This document shows positions 7,189 through 15,348 of a stretch of 58,947 nt of DNA, in pieces. This stretch comes from Cryobacterium adonitolivorans. Lineage in GTDB: Bacteria; Actinomycetota; Actinomycetes; Actinomycetales; Microbacteriaceae. How positions within the stretch are numbered: position 1 is the stretch's first letter; the number at the start of each line of letters is the position of its first letter. The notes under the pieces are model-generated. The model saw only the letters and a list, made by a program, of their open reading frames with translations. It was not told the DNA's origin and made no database searches. Where the stretch lies: assembly GCF_004402695.1 (NCBI RefSeq), contig NZ_SOFL01000001.1, positions 1 through 58,947 of the forward strand, written 5' to 3'. A program made the translations under genes and the position numbers.

Positions 7189-7980
7189 ATGAAACGCTCC
7201 GCTTCCGCGCATCTCGAACTGGTTGCCCTCGGGCCCGCCGAGCTGGTCCTGTCCGTCGCCGTCGCCGCGGACGCGAGCGCCACGGAGCTGCTCACCATCG
7301 TGCAGAACGGCACCACGCTGGCGTATCGGGAGACCCTCGATGCTCACGGAACCCGGCTTCAGCTCGTCTCGGTTCAGGCCGGCCGCATCGACATCGACTA
7401 CACGGTCGAGGTGTCGGGCGAATCCGAGGCCGCGGAGGTGTCCGACATCGACATCGTGCGGTACCTGCGGCCCAGCCGGTATTGCGAATCCGACCACCTC
7501 TGGCCCACCGCACAGGCCGAGTTCCGTGGGCTCACCGGCACCGTCCTGCTCGACGCGATCACCTCCTGGGTGGGCCGGCACCTGAACTACGTTCCCGGTG
7601 CCAGCCTGCCGACGGATGGAGCGGTGCGCACCCTGCTGGCCCGGCAGGGCGTCTGCCGCGACTACGCGCACCTCGTGATCGCGTTCCTGCGCTCGCACGA
7701 CGTGCCGGCCCGCCTGGTGTCGGTCTATGCCCCCGGCCTGTCACCGATGGACTTCCACGCGGTGGCCGAGGCGTACCTCGACGGCGCCTGGCAGGTCGTC
7801 GACGCCACCGGGCTCGCTCCGCGTCAGTCGCTCATGCGTATCGCCACGGGTCGGGACGCCGCAGACACCGCCTTCCTCTTTTCGGCGGGCGCCGCCGTTC
7901 AGCTGAACGTGCTCACCGTCACGGCCGTGGCCGATGTACTGCCACTGGATGACGTCACCCGGCTGGCCCGGCTGAGCTAG
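7189..7980 (+). CDS. Transglutaminase-like superfamily protein
   Basis: 263 residues from ATG 7189. An N-terminal beta domain (residues about 1-95) precedes a transglutaminase core with the triad visible: Cys156 in GVCRDYAH, His190 in DFHAV, Asp205 in VVDATG. This cysteine-protease-like fold is found in bacterial proteins acting on peptides or proteins; no signal peptide, so cytoplasmic. The start lies just after the tRNA-Phe terminator, so its promoter is not obvious; it may have been separated from upstream DNA by the island. Followed 98 nt later by a hexapeptide acyltransferase. Confidence 0.88.
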   Translation: MKRSASAHLELVALGPAELVLSVAVAADASATELLTIVQNGTTLAYRETLDAHGTRLQLVSVQAGRIDIDYTVEVSGESEAAEVSDIDIVRYLRPSRYCESDHLWPTAQAEFRGLTGTVLLDAITSWVGRHLNYVPGASLPTDGAVRTLLARQGVCRDYAHLVIAFLRSHDVPARLVSVYAPGLSPMDFHAVAEAYLDGAWQVVDATGLAPRQSLMRIATGRDAADTAFLFSAGAAVQLNVLTVTAVADVLPLDDVTRLARLS

Positions 7981-8078
7981 TCGTTCGGGCGGGGTCTCGC
8001 CGAGTTCCGCCAATCCGGGCATACTGAGGGCGACTAGATGCACTGACCCTGTCTGAATGACTATTCGGGACGGCCCTC

Positions 8079-8702
8079 ATGACGCAGAAGACCCACCAGA
8101 TCGCCCACGCCGCGCAGATCGCGCCCACCGCGGATGTGGACCCCCGCGCGGTGATCGGCAGCGACGTCACGATCTGGCACCTGGCCCAGGTCCGGGAGGA
8201 TGCGCAGCTGGGGTCGGGGTCGAGCCTGGGCCGCGGCGCCTACGTCGGCCCCGGTGTCATCCTCGGTACGAACTGCAAGGTGCAAAACTACGCCCTGTTG
8301 TACGAACCGGCTGTGCTGGGCGACGGCGTCTTCGTCGGGCCGGCCGTCGTCTTCACCAACGATGTGTTCCCCCGGGCGATCAACGTCGACGGCAGCCGCA
8401 AGAGCGCGGCGGACTGGGACGCTGTCGGGGTGAGCGTGGGCACCGGAGCCTCGATCGGCGCGCGAGCCGTCTGCGTCGCCCCGGTCAGGATCGGTCGGTG
8501 GGCCCTGGTCGCCGCCGGCGCCGTGGTGACTCGGGATGTCCCGGATCACGCCATCGTTGCCGGGGTTCCCGCCCGGCGGATCGGTTGGGTCGGAACGGCG
8601 GGAATCCCCCTGGTCGCCGCCGGTGGCGACCTCTACAGGTGCCCATCCACCGGCGACTCGTATCGCGAGCTGGACGGCACACTCGTGGGCACGGAGACCT
8701 GA
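8079..8702 (+). CDS. Left-handed beta-helix N-acetyltransferase, WbpD/WlbB-like
   Basis: 207 residues built of hexapeptide repeats (V/I-G-x4 pattern from residue about 15 to 160), with PAVVFTNDVFPRA, a sequence typical of the WbpD/WlbB sugar-nucleotide acetyltransferases that acetylate the 3-amino group in UDP-diacetamido-uronic acid synthesis. ATG 8079 follows GGGACGG. The other enzymes of such a pathway (oxidoreductase, aminotransferase) are 28-33 kb away in the EPS locus, so this gene may complete that pathway; that link is inference. The next gene starts 1 nt after its stop. Confidence 0.85.
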   Translation: MTQKTHQIAHAAQIAPTADVDPRAVIGSDVTIWHLAQVREDAQLGSGSSLGRGAYVGPGVILGTNCKVQNYALLYEPAVLGDGVFVGPAVVFTNDVFPRAINVDGSRKSAADWDAVGVSVGTGASIGARAVCVAPVRIGRWALVAAGAVVTRDVPDHAIVAGVPARRIGWVGTAGIPLVAAGGDLYRCPSTGDSYRELDGTLVGTET

Positions 8703-8703
8703 G

Positions 8704-9357
8704 ATGCGCCGCAGACTCGCCGCCGGCATCGCGGTCGCCGCAGTCCTCCTCGTCACAACCGGCGGGGTGCTCGTTCTCCAGCAGGCCAGCACCGCAACCG
8801 CTCCCTCGGCAACATCGGTGAGCAGCGGAAACGAGCCGCCACCGTCCTCCAGGGAAACACCGTCACCGTCCACGAGTCCGCCGGCTGCCCTGCCAGGATC
8901 CTCCTCGAGCGCCGCACCCGGCGAATCCACCGAGGCGCGGGGGACCGAACCGGACGCACCGGTCGACACCCCACCTGGATCCACACCGCTGCCGGCCTTG
9001 GTGACACTGCCCTTGCCTGACACGTCAAGCGCGGTCGGTTCGGTTGTGGCCGGTTTCCCGGATCGCGTTCTTCCCGCTGCGCCGCAATCCACGATTGCTT
9101 CCAGCTCGGTTGCGGCGGAGGGATCCAGGCTGCAGGCCACCTTGTCGGCCGAGACATCCCTCACCCCCCTGGAGGTGTTGGACTTCTACCGCACAACCCT
9201 GGCTGAAGTCGGATTGGTCGACGCCCCGGTACCGGCGGTCGACGGATCGACGGCGCTCGCTTTCACCCGAGGCTTGAACACCGTCACGCTCACCGTCACA
9301 CCGATCGAGAACGGTTCCCAATACACGGTTTTCGGCACCTTCTCCGCAGAAAGCTGA
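8704..9357 (+). CDS. Membrane-anchored secreted protein with Ser/Pro-rich linker
   Basis: 217 residues. A signal or anchor helix (residues 5-26) is followed by a low-complexity Ser/Pro/Thr/Glu linker (about 30-110) and a C-terminal globular domain (about 125-217) with TPLEVLDFYRTTLAEVGL, a pattern often seen in small extracytoplasmic alpha/beta domains. Function not recognised. It starts immediately after the acyltransferase stop and is probably co-transcribed with it. Confidence 0.75.
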   Translation: MRRRLAAGIAVAAVLLVTTGGVLVLQQASTATAPSATSVSSGNEPPPSSRETPSPSTSPPAALPGSSSSAAPGESTEARGTEPDAPVDTPPGSTPLPALVTLPLPDTSSAVGSVVAGFPDRVLPAAPQSTIASSSVAAEGSRLQATLSAETSLTPLEVLDFYRTTLAEVGLVDAPVPAVDGSTALAFTRGLNTVTLTVTPIENGSQYTVFGTFSAES

Positions 9358-9521
9358 CACCGAACTGTGGCCGACACTCCCCCCGCTCTGGGGACAGGCA
9401 CCCACCATTGCCCGCGCTACAGTCACGAAACCATCATTGAGCCAACTCAGTGCAGAACCCGGGTGCGTCCTGAGGGGTGAGCCGTCACACCGCCTGTGAT
9501 CCGGAAAATGCAGGGAGAAGA

Positions 9522-10781
9522 ATGTACATTTCGTTCTCGGACCGTAGAGGCGGGGTCACCACCCCACCGAAAACGGCCGCCAAGGTCTCCTCGGTCGTCG
9601 TCAGCCTTGGCGTTGTGAGCATGCTCACAGATATCTCCTCCGAGTCCGTCGCGGCCATTCTCCCGCTCTACATCACCGGCGTGATCGGGCTGTCGACTGT
9701 CGCCTACGGCTTCATCGACGGGCTCTACCAGGGGATCAGCGCCTTCGTGCGCATCGCCGGAGGCTGGGCCGCCGACCACGGAGACCAACCCAAATGGGTC
9801 GCCTTCTTCGGCTACGGAGTGTCCGCCATCGCCAGAGTCGGCCTGCTGTTCGCCGCGGGGTTCGGCACCCTGATCGCCGTCCTCGCTCTCGACCGGCTCG
9901 GCAAGGGCGTGCGCACCGCGCCGCGGGACGCGCTGATCGCTGCGTCCTCCGAACCGGAAAACCTCGGCCGTTCGTTCGGCGTGCACCGCATGCTCGACAC
10001 TGTCGGCGCCGCGGTCGGTCCGTTATTGGCGTTCGTGATTCTGTTCTTCATCCCCGACGGGTACAGCACCATCTTCGTGGTCTCGTTGGCCTTCGCGATC
10101 CTGGGTGTCGCCATCCTCGGCATCGTCGTTCCCAATACGAGGCCGCGGGCGGAGCGGGCAGCCCTGGCCGCCGACCAACGCCCGCCGGCGCGCTTCCGAT
10201 GGCGCCAATTGACCGACCCGCGACTCCGCCGCCTGCTGTTGGGCGCCGGGCTCCTCGGCGTCCTGACGATCGGCGACGGCTTCATCTACCTGGTCCTGCA
10301 GAGCAGGGGCGCATTCGCCGCGGCGTGGTTCCCCCTTCTGTACGTGGGAACCAACGTCGCATTCCTGCTTCTGGCGATCCCGCTGGGCCGACTCTCCGAT
10401 CGGTTCGGGCGTGGGCGCATCTTCATCATCGGCCACATCGCCCTGCTGGCAGCGTACGTCAGCGCTGCCCTCCCGGTCGCCGGCCCGCTCGTGACTATTC
10501 TCTGCCTGGTCTTGCTCGGCACGTTCTACGCCGCGACCGACGGCATCCTGGCCGCACTCGCCTCACAGTGTGCGCCCCCGGAGGCCCGCGCCAGCGGCAT
10601 CGCGGCCGCACAGACGGTTGTCGCGCTCACCCGGCTGATCGCATCGACCGGCTTCGGATTGCTCTGGTTCGCACTGGGGCGTGAAAACGCGATGCTGGTC
10701 GCGGCCGCGGCCCTGGCCGTTGTGATCCCGGTGGTGGCGATACTCCTGCGTGGCGTCGTCTCACGGCAGCCGGCGCGATGA
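9522..10781 (+). CDS. Major facilitator superfamily transporter
   Basis: 419 residues from ATG 9522, with AGGGAGAAG just upstream; an upstream GTG at 9477 has no such site. Twelve hydrophobic segments are likely. The N-terminal half has TDISSE in helix 1 and the loop signature GKGVRTAPRDALIA; the second half has GRLSDRFGRGR, the repeated MFS motif A. Substrate unknown; drug/efflux-type MFS is the nearest guess. Its last codons overlap the start of the beta-propeller gene by ATGA, so the two form one unit. Confidence 0.9.
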   Translation: MYISFSDRRGGVTTPPKTAAKVSSVVVSLGVVSMLTDISSESVAAILPLYITGVIGLSTVAYGFIDGLYQGISAFVRIAGGWAADHGDQPKWVAFFGYGVSAIARVGLLFAAGFGTLIAVLALDRLGKGVRTAPRDALIAASSEPENLGRSFGVHRMLDTVGAAVGPLLAFVILFFIPDGYSTIFVVSLAFAILGVAILGIVVPNTRPRAERAALAADQRPPARFRWRQLTDPRLRRLLLGAGLLGVLTIGDGFIYLVLQSRGAFAAAWFPLLYVGTNVAFLLLAIPLGRLSDRFGRGRIFIIGHIALLAAYVSAALPVAGPLVTILCLVLLGTFYAATDGILAALASQCAPPEARASGIAAAQTVVALTRLIASTGFGLLWFALGRENAMLVAAAALAVVIPVVAILLRGVVSRQPAR

Positions 10782-11794
10782 CCGCCCGCCGCCGGTTCTG
10801 GCTGGCAGCCATCATCGGCATCCTCTTATTGGCCGGTGCCGCCGGGTACGGAATCGTGGCATGGGCCGAGCACCGCGCCCGCGCCTCGGCCCCCAGCGAG
10901 GTGGAGTCCGTGGCGTCGGATGTTCGGCCGGCCGGAGCCCGGATCGTCTTCCGCAATACCGCCCTCGGCGCCGGGTACGGCCTCGTCGCATCCGTACCGC
11001 TGTCCGATCCGTCGGCTGCGCGCAGCGTCACCGATCTGGCCTGCGACCGCGTCTACGCCACTGCCGCCGTGCAGTCCTGCCTGCACATCGACCGAGGGGT
11101 GGTCACCACCTTCAACGGCACCCTGAGCGACGCCTCCGGACGAGAAACGCGCTCCTGGCCGCTGGCCGGGGTGCCCAGCCGCACCCGCATCTCGGCCGAT
11201 TCGCGGCTGGTCGCCGCCACGTCGTTTGTGACGGGTGAGGCGTACGGCACCGTCGGATTCGCCACCATGACGACCATCTCACGGACCGACGGCAGCCAGG
11301 ACTACGGCAACCTCGAGGACTTCGCACTCTTAGTCGACGACGTGCTCATCACCGCTGCCGATCGGAATGTCTGGGGGGTCACGTTCAGTGACGACGACAA
11401 TACGTTCTATGCAACGGCCGCCTCGAACAATCAGACCTGGCTGGTGCGCGGTGATCTCGCCGCCCGAACGCTCACGGCCATCAGGGACACCGCCGAATGT
11501 CCGTCGCTGTCACCCGACGGCGGGCGCATCGCCTACAAGAAGGAGGTATCCACCTCCGTCACGCCGCAGTGGTCGATCGCCGTGCTGGACCTCGCCACAG
11601 GTACCGAGACGTTGCTGCACGAGAAACGCAACGTCGACGACCAGGTGCTCTGGCTGGACGACGACACTCTTCTCTACGGGCTCGCCCGGGAGGACACTGT
11701 CGGCGACAGCGATGTCTGGTCGGTGTCCGCCGACGGGACGGCCGTCCCCGAGCTTTTCCTTGCCCACGCGTGGTCGCCATCCGTCGTCCGGTAG
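10778..11794 (+). CDS. Membrane-anchored beta-propeller (TolB/PD40-like) protein
   Basis: 338 residues. One N-terminal membrane anchor (residues 7-28), then an extracytoplasmic domain with blade-like repeats containing SADSRLVAA, TFSDDDNTFYA, SLSPDGGRIAYK and LWLDDDTLLYG, the SPDG-type signature of PD40/TolB propellers. Start ATG overlaps the MFS stop (ATGA). It may sense or scaffold something outside the membrane together with the transporter; no enzyme motif seen. Confidence 0.82.
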   Translation: MTARRRFWLAAIIGILLLAGAAGYGIVAWAEHRARASAPSEVESVASDVRPAGARIVFRNTALGAGYGLVASVPLSDPSAARSVTDLACDRVYATAAVQSCLHIDRGVVTTFNGTLSDASGRETRSWPLAGVPSRTRISADSRLVAATSFVTGEAYGTVGFATMTTISRTDGSQDYGNLEDFALLVDDVLITAADRNVWGVTFSDDDNTFYATAASNNQTWLVRGDLAARTLTAIRDTAECPSLSPDGGRIAYKKEVSTSVTPQWSIAVLDLATGTETLLHEKRNVDDQVLWLDDDTLLYGLAREDTVGDSDVWSVSADGTAVPELFLAHAWSPSVVR

Positions 11795-11802
11795 CCCTGC
11801 CG

Positions 11803-12493
11803 CTACGACGCGTGGTCGGCCATGGGCAATGGCATCGTCGGCGCTTGGGCGATGCCCGGCCGGCCCAGGAGGGCGAGAAGCCCCGCGCGATGCGTCCGCC
11901 GTCCCAGGCGGAGCATCAGGCCGAGACCGATTCCGGCGGAGAAGAGAGCGCTGGCGACGGTGCCGTGCCGGGAGCCGTACAACTTGACCCGGTTGGCGGT
12001 GAGTCTGGAGAACAACGACGGCGACTGTTTGAACTCGCCCTCGGCATGCAGGGCCACCGCCACCGGGGTATACCGCAGCACGAAACCGAGGTCGCGTGCT
12101 CGGAGCGCGAAGTCGATTTCTTCAGAGCAAGGTAGAAGGACTCGTCCCACTGCCCCACAGCAGGCGCGCACTCCCGAGACACGAACATCGCGGCGTCGGC
12201 ATTCGTGGACGCGCGGTATCGGGGCACAAAGTACGCATCGCAGTCCCCGAGGTGTGCGATCCCGGCGTTCGCACCGGCGGCTTATCCCCCGTTGCACCCG
12301 AGTCGCACGACGTCGAACCCGGGAGCGAGCGCGCGCACCGTGCCGACGGTGCCGTCGTGCGAATCGTTGTCGACGACAACGACCCTGAGATTCGCTCCGT
12401 CGACACAGCTTTTCAGCAGCGACTCCTCCCGGGGATGTCTTCCTCGGCGTTCCACGTCACGATGACGACGCCCAGCCGGCTGTCTGTGCTCAC
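11803..12493 (-). pseudogene. Broken GT2 family glycosyltransferase
   Basis: GT-A fold pieces are spread over three frames. The start GTG (12493) overlaps the upstream stop by GTGA and gives LGVVIVTWNAEED; a frameshift near 12425-12435 continues as EESLLKS, VVVVDNDSHDGTVG; an in-frame TAA at 12284-12282 interrupts CNGG-AAGANAG; about 80 residues are missing after YFVPR; another 1-nt loss near 12125-12133 precedes SEEIDFALRARDLGF and the C-terminal helices. At least four lesions, so inactive. It once encoded a rhamnosyltransferase-like enzyme of about 300 residues, last gene of the minus-strand operon starting at 14547. Confidence 0.85.
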
Positions 12494-13767
12494 GTACGGG
12501 TCCTCGAATCCTCGTTTCGCGGCGCCCAGGCCGCCTGCTCGATCAGTCTTACTGTCTCGCGGGACGTTGCACCCCAGCCGCGGGTGACCCTGTGCGCCAT
12601 CGTCGTTCGCTCCGCCGCTGACAAGCCCCGGCCAACGGCTCTGCCGAGCCCGTCGGCCAGCGCCCCCGGGGTGGTGGCGGCCCATTGGACATCGGGGTTC
12701 GGAAGCACATTGCGCGCGTACGGGGCTTCGGTGACGACGGGAATCGCGCCGGCGGCAAGCATCTCTTCCGCCACGAGCGTGATGTTCGTGAACGAGATGG
12801 CAAGACCGGCTTTGCTTGAGTTGTATAGCTCATTGAGGGCGCTCGGCGAGAGACGCCCGTGTTGCACGACAGGGATGCGCCAGTCGTCGACGGCGTCCCC
12901 GTAGATATGGATGGGCTCCTCGGGGTGTCGGCGGTGGAACTCCTCCAGGGCGAGTCGTCCCAGCAGGTAACCGCGCCGGTCCGAGCCGGGCTTCGTGTAA
13001 TAGACGACGCCGGAGCGCTCCCGATCAGGGTTGTCGAGGCGATAGACGTCGGTGTCGCAACCGAACGGGACAACCGCATGGTCGATGCCACGATCCGCAA
13101 GCTCGCAGGCCACGAGCTCGCCGAGAGCGATGTTGACGAAGCCGAATCGGTAGCTGTCCTCGGCGAGTGCGTAGAGAGTGCCTTTGGCGTGGAAGTAGGG
13201 CTCGAAGTCCTGGATGAAGTACAGCATCGCCGTGGCGGTTCGTACCCGGGAGGCGATCACGTGGGCGCTCTCCCAGGAGGTGGCGACATAGGCATCCGCC
13301 CCGCCGATCCCGAGCGTCGCGTCCCGCACCTCGGCCGAAACCCCGGGCCAGAACCGACGCAGCACCCGCCGGTGCCGCTCATGGTCGCCGCCGTGCCTGT
13401 CGTACAAGAAGACGACACAGCGATGCCCAGCACGCTCCGCCGCCTCGACCATGCGAAAGAGTGTGGTGTGCCCGCCCGAACCCGGGCTGGGCGGCGTGCA
13501 CACCCACGCGATCGTGAGCGCGCTGCCCTGCGGGACGGGCTCGCTGGGCGAGCGCACCAAACGGGTCGAATCCGCGATGTCCGAGTCGAGCAGCGGAAAG
13601 TCGAGGGCTCCGACATCAATGCGGGTCGAGAGACGCCGGACCAGGCGCCTCGTCGCGTCGGTCAGGCCGTCCTGCCGTGCACGCTGCGCAATTTCCCTGA
13701 ACCCCGGCGTCGCCTTCATCGGTAGTTCCGGACCTGGCGAATCGGGACGTCGTTCTTGCTCATACAA
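12490..13767 (-). CDS. WsaF-like (rhamnosyltransferase-type) glycosyltransferase
   Basis: 425 residues if the TTG at 13767 is the start (GGAG 4 nt upstream); an ATG at 13719 is the alternative. A Rossmann start ALTIAWVCTPPSPGSGGHTTLFRM is followed by YFIQDFEPYFHAKGTLYALAEDSYRF, the hallmark of the WsaF family known from Geobacillus S-layer glycan assembly, and a C-terminal GT-B half with VPFGCDTDVY and EEMLAAGAIPVVTE. It should add a deoxyhexose, probably rhamnose, to an EPS repeat unit at the membrane. It sits between the copolymerase gene and the broken GT2. Confidence 0.85.
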   Translation of the reverse strand: MYEQERRPDSPGPELPMKATPGFREIAQRARQDGLTDATRRLVRRLSTRIDVGALDFPLLDSDIADSTRLVRSPSEPVPQGSALTIAWVCTPPSPGSGGHTTLFRMVEAAERAGHRCVVFLYDRHGGDHERHRRVLRRFWPGVSAEVRDATLGIGGADAYVATSWESAHVIASRVRTATAMLYFIQDFEPYFHAKGTLYALAEDSYRFGFVNIALGELVACELADRGIDHAVVPFGCDTDVYRLDNPDRERSGVVYYTKPGSDRRGYLLGRLALEEFHRRHPEEPIHIYGDAVDDWRIPVVQHGRLSPSALNELYNSSKAGLAISFTNITLVAEEMLAAGAIPVVTEAPYARNVLPNPDVQWAATTPGALADGLGRAVGRGLSAAERTTMAHRVTRGWGATSRETVRLIEQAAWAPRNEDSRTRT

Positions 13768-13827
13768 TCGGCTCCGTGATCCCCCAGGTGGGATGAATGA
13801 CGCTCGGTTCTTGGTGCTGTGCAGCGA

Positions 13828-14547
13828 TTATGCACCGATGTCAGGTACCGCGATCCCCCCCGTTCGAGGCTCCCGGCGCGACGGACGCCTCAGAGCATGC
13901 GGCCGCCGCGGGCGGCGATTGACGAACACGCGGTCGACGACCAGCGCCATCAACACCGCCCCGGACAGGCCCAGCAGCACGGTCACCGCGACCGCTCGCA
14001 CGGGATTGCCCGTAACGTTCACGACATCGGCCGAACTCGGTGACACGAGGACCCCGACCCGATAGCCACCCTCGACGCCGCTCCGGTTCTGACGCTCAGT
14101 GACGATGTTGAGCAGCTCGGTCACGGTGGCGTCCAACACGACTCGGGCGCGCTCGGCATCCGGCTCAACGACATCGACGAGGAGCACCGGTTCCCGGAAG
14201 TTGAGGTTCCACTGATTCCCGTCGTTGACCAGCCGTACACTGACGCCCGATCGGATGCCGGCACCGGCCAGGGTGGCATTGGGCGACGCGAATCGGAGCT
14301 GGGCAGCGTTGCCGTTGTACTGCTTCTCCACGAGGGCGGCGAAATCGATCAACTCCTCCGCGCGCTCCCCGATGGCGTTGGCGCCCTCGGTCAGCGCCGG
14401 CGGCGGGAGCAGCCGCACCGAGGCCTGTGTCGAATACACCCCAGGCATGCGGGCCACCAGGACGGCGCAGAGCGCCGAAACCACGAGAACGGCTAGCACG
14501 ACGAGCCACTGCCGGGCGATCACGCGAAGGAGCTGAACCATTGTCAT
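13828..14547 (-). CDS. Wzz/YveK-like polysaccharide copolymerase
   Basis: About 239 residues from ATG 14547 (AAGG upstream). One N-terminal helix (about residues 6-32), a periplasm-like domain with LIDFAALVE and repeated VVDVVEPDAERARVV, and a second helix near residue 195, the two-TM topology of Wzz chain-length proteins. No cytoplasmic Walker-type kinase domain is fused. First gene of the minus-strand unit, divergent from its paralogue at 14638. Confidence 0.8.
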   Translation of the reverse strand: MTMVQLLRVIARQWLVVLAVLVVSALCAVLVARMPGVYSTQASVRLLPPPALTEGANAIGERAEELIDFAALVEKQYNGNAAQLRFASPNATLAGAGIRSGVSVRLVNDGNQWNLNFREPVLLVDVVEPDAERARVVLDATVTELLNIVTERQNRSGVEGGYRVGVLVSPSSADVVNVTGNPVRAVAVTVLLGLSGAVLMALVVDRVFVNRRPRRPHALRRPSRREPRTGGIAVPDIGA

Positions 14548-14637
14548 GACCAGCACCTTAGTTCGAACCTTCAGGAATCGGCACTTTCAGTCTATTGTGG
14601 GGACCTCAAGCCCCCTATGAGTGGAAGTGGGTAGTAG

Positions 14638-15345
14638 ATGTACTTCCGCGATCTCGGTCTCAGCCTTGTGCGGCGTTGGCCGTTAGTGCTGGTAGGAATC
14701 GTTTTAACGGCTGGCCTCGCGGCGGCCGTCTTTATCCTGGTGCCCGCGTCCTGGACCGCGAGGGCGAGCGTCCTGATCCTGCCGCCCGCGACGGTCGTCG
14801 GTGAAACCGGCAATCCGTACCTCTTTCTCGGAGGACTCGGGCAGGCGTCGGATGTGCTGGCCAAACGGCTTGACGCCGAGGACGCTCACACCTCAGCGGA
14901 GGAGCGCTACAGCGGCGCCGAGTTCACCGTCGGGACAGACCGTGGCTCACCGGCGCCCGTGATCCTCATCGAAGTGGACGCACCAACGGCTGATGAGGCT
15001 CTCGAACTCGCACGCGAACTTCACGCTCAGGTTCCCCTCGAACTGGTCGCGATGCAACGGGACCTCGACGTACCGTCTGATGCCCTCATCACGAAGTCTG
15101 ATATCACCGTCGACACGGTGGCGACACTCAACCCGAAGACGCGCATTCAGCTCACGGCCATCGTTGCGACTGCGGGTCTCGCGCTGACCGTTCTACTCAT
15201 CGGCCTCGTCGATGGGCTCGCACGCCGGAGGCGCGATCGCACCGAGGCCGAGCTGGAGGAACTCGACGCCATCCAGGCGGACGATCGCCTGCGCGAACCG
15301 GTGTACCGGTCGACGGCGGCAACCGATGACCCGGCGACGGCGTGA
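14638..15345 (+). CDS. Wzz/YveK-like polysaccharide copolymerase (paralogue)
   Basis: 235 residues. Helix 1 about residues 14-34, an external domain with TARASVLILPPATVVGE and DAPTADEALELARELHAQ, helix 2 about 170-190, and a short charged cytoplasmic tail. Same topology and similar motifs to the divergent neighbour (VRLLPPPA against VLILPPA), so the pair are paralogues that may act together in controlling chain length. The next gene starts 3 nt after its stop. Confidence 0.8.
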   Translation: MYFRDLGLSLVRRWPLVLVGIVLTAGLAAAVFILVPASWTARASVLILPPATVVGETGNPYLFLGGLGQASDVLAKRLDAEDAHTSAEERYSGAEFTVGTDRGSPAPVILIEVDAPTADEALELARELHAQVPLELVAMQRDLDVPSDALITKSDITVDTVATLNPKTRIQLTAIVATAGLALTVLLIGLVDGLARRRRDRTEAELEELDAIQADDRLREPVYRSTAATDDPATA

Positions 15346-15348
15346 TCG

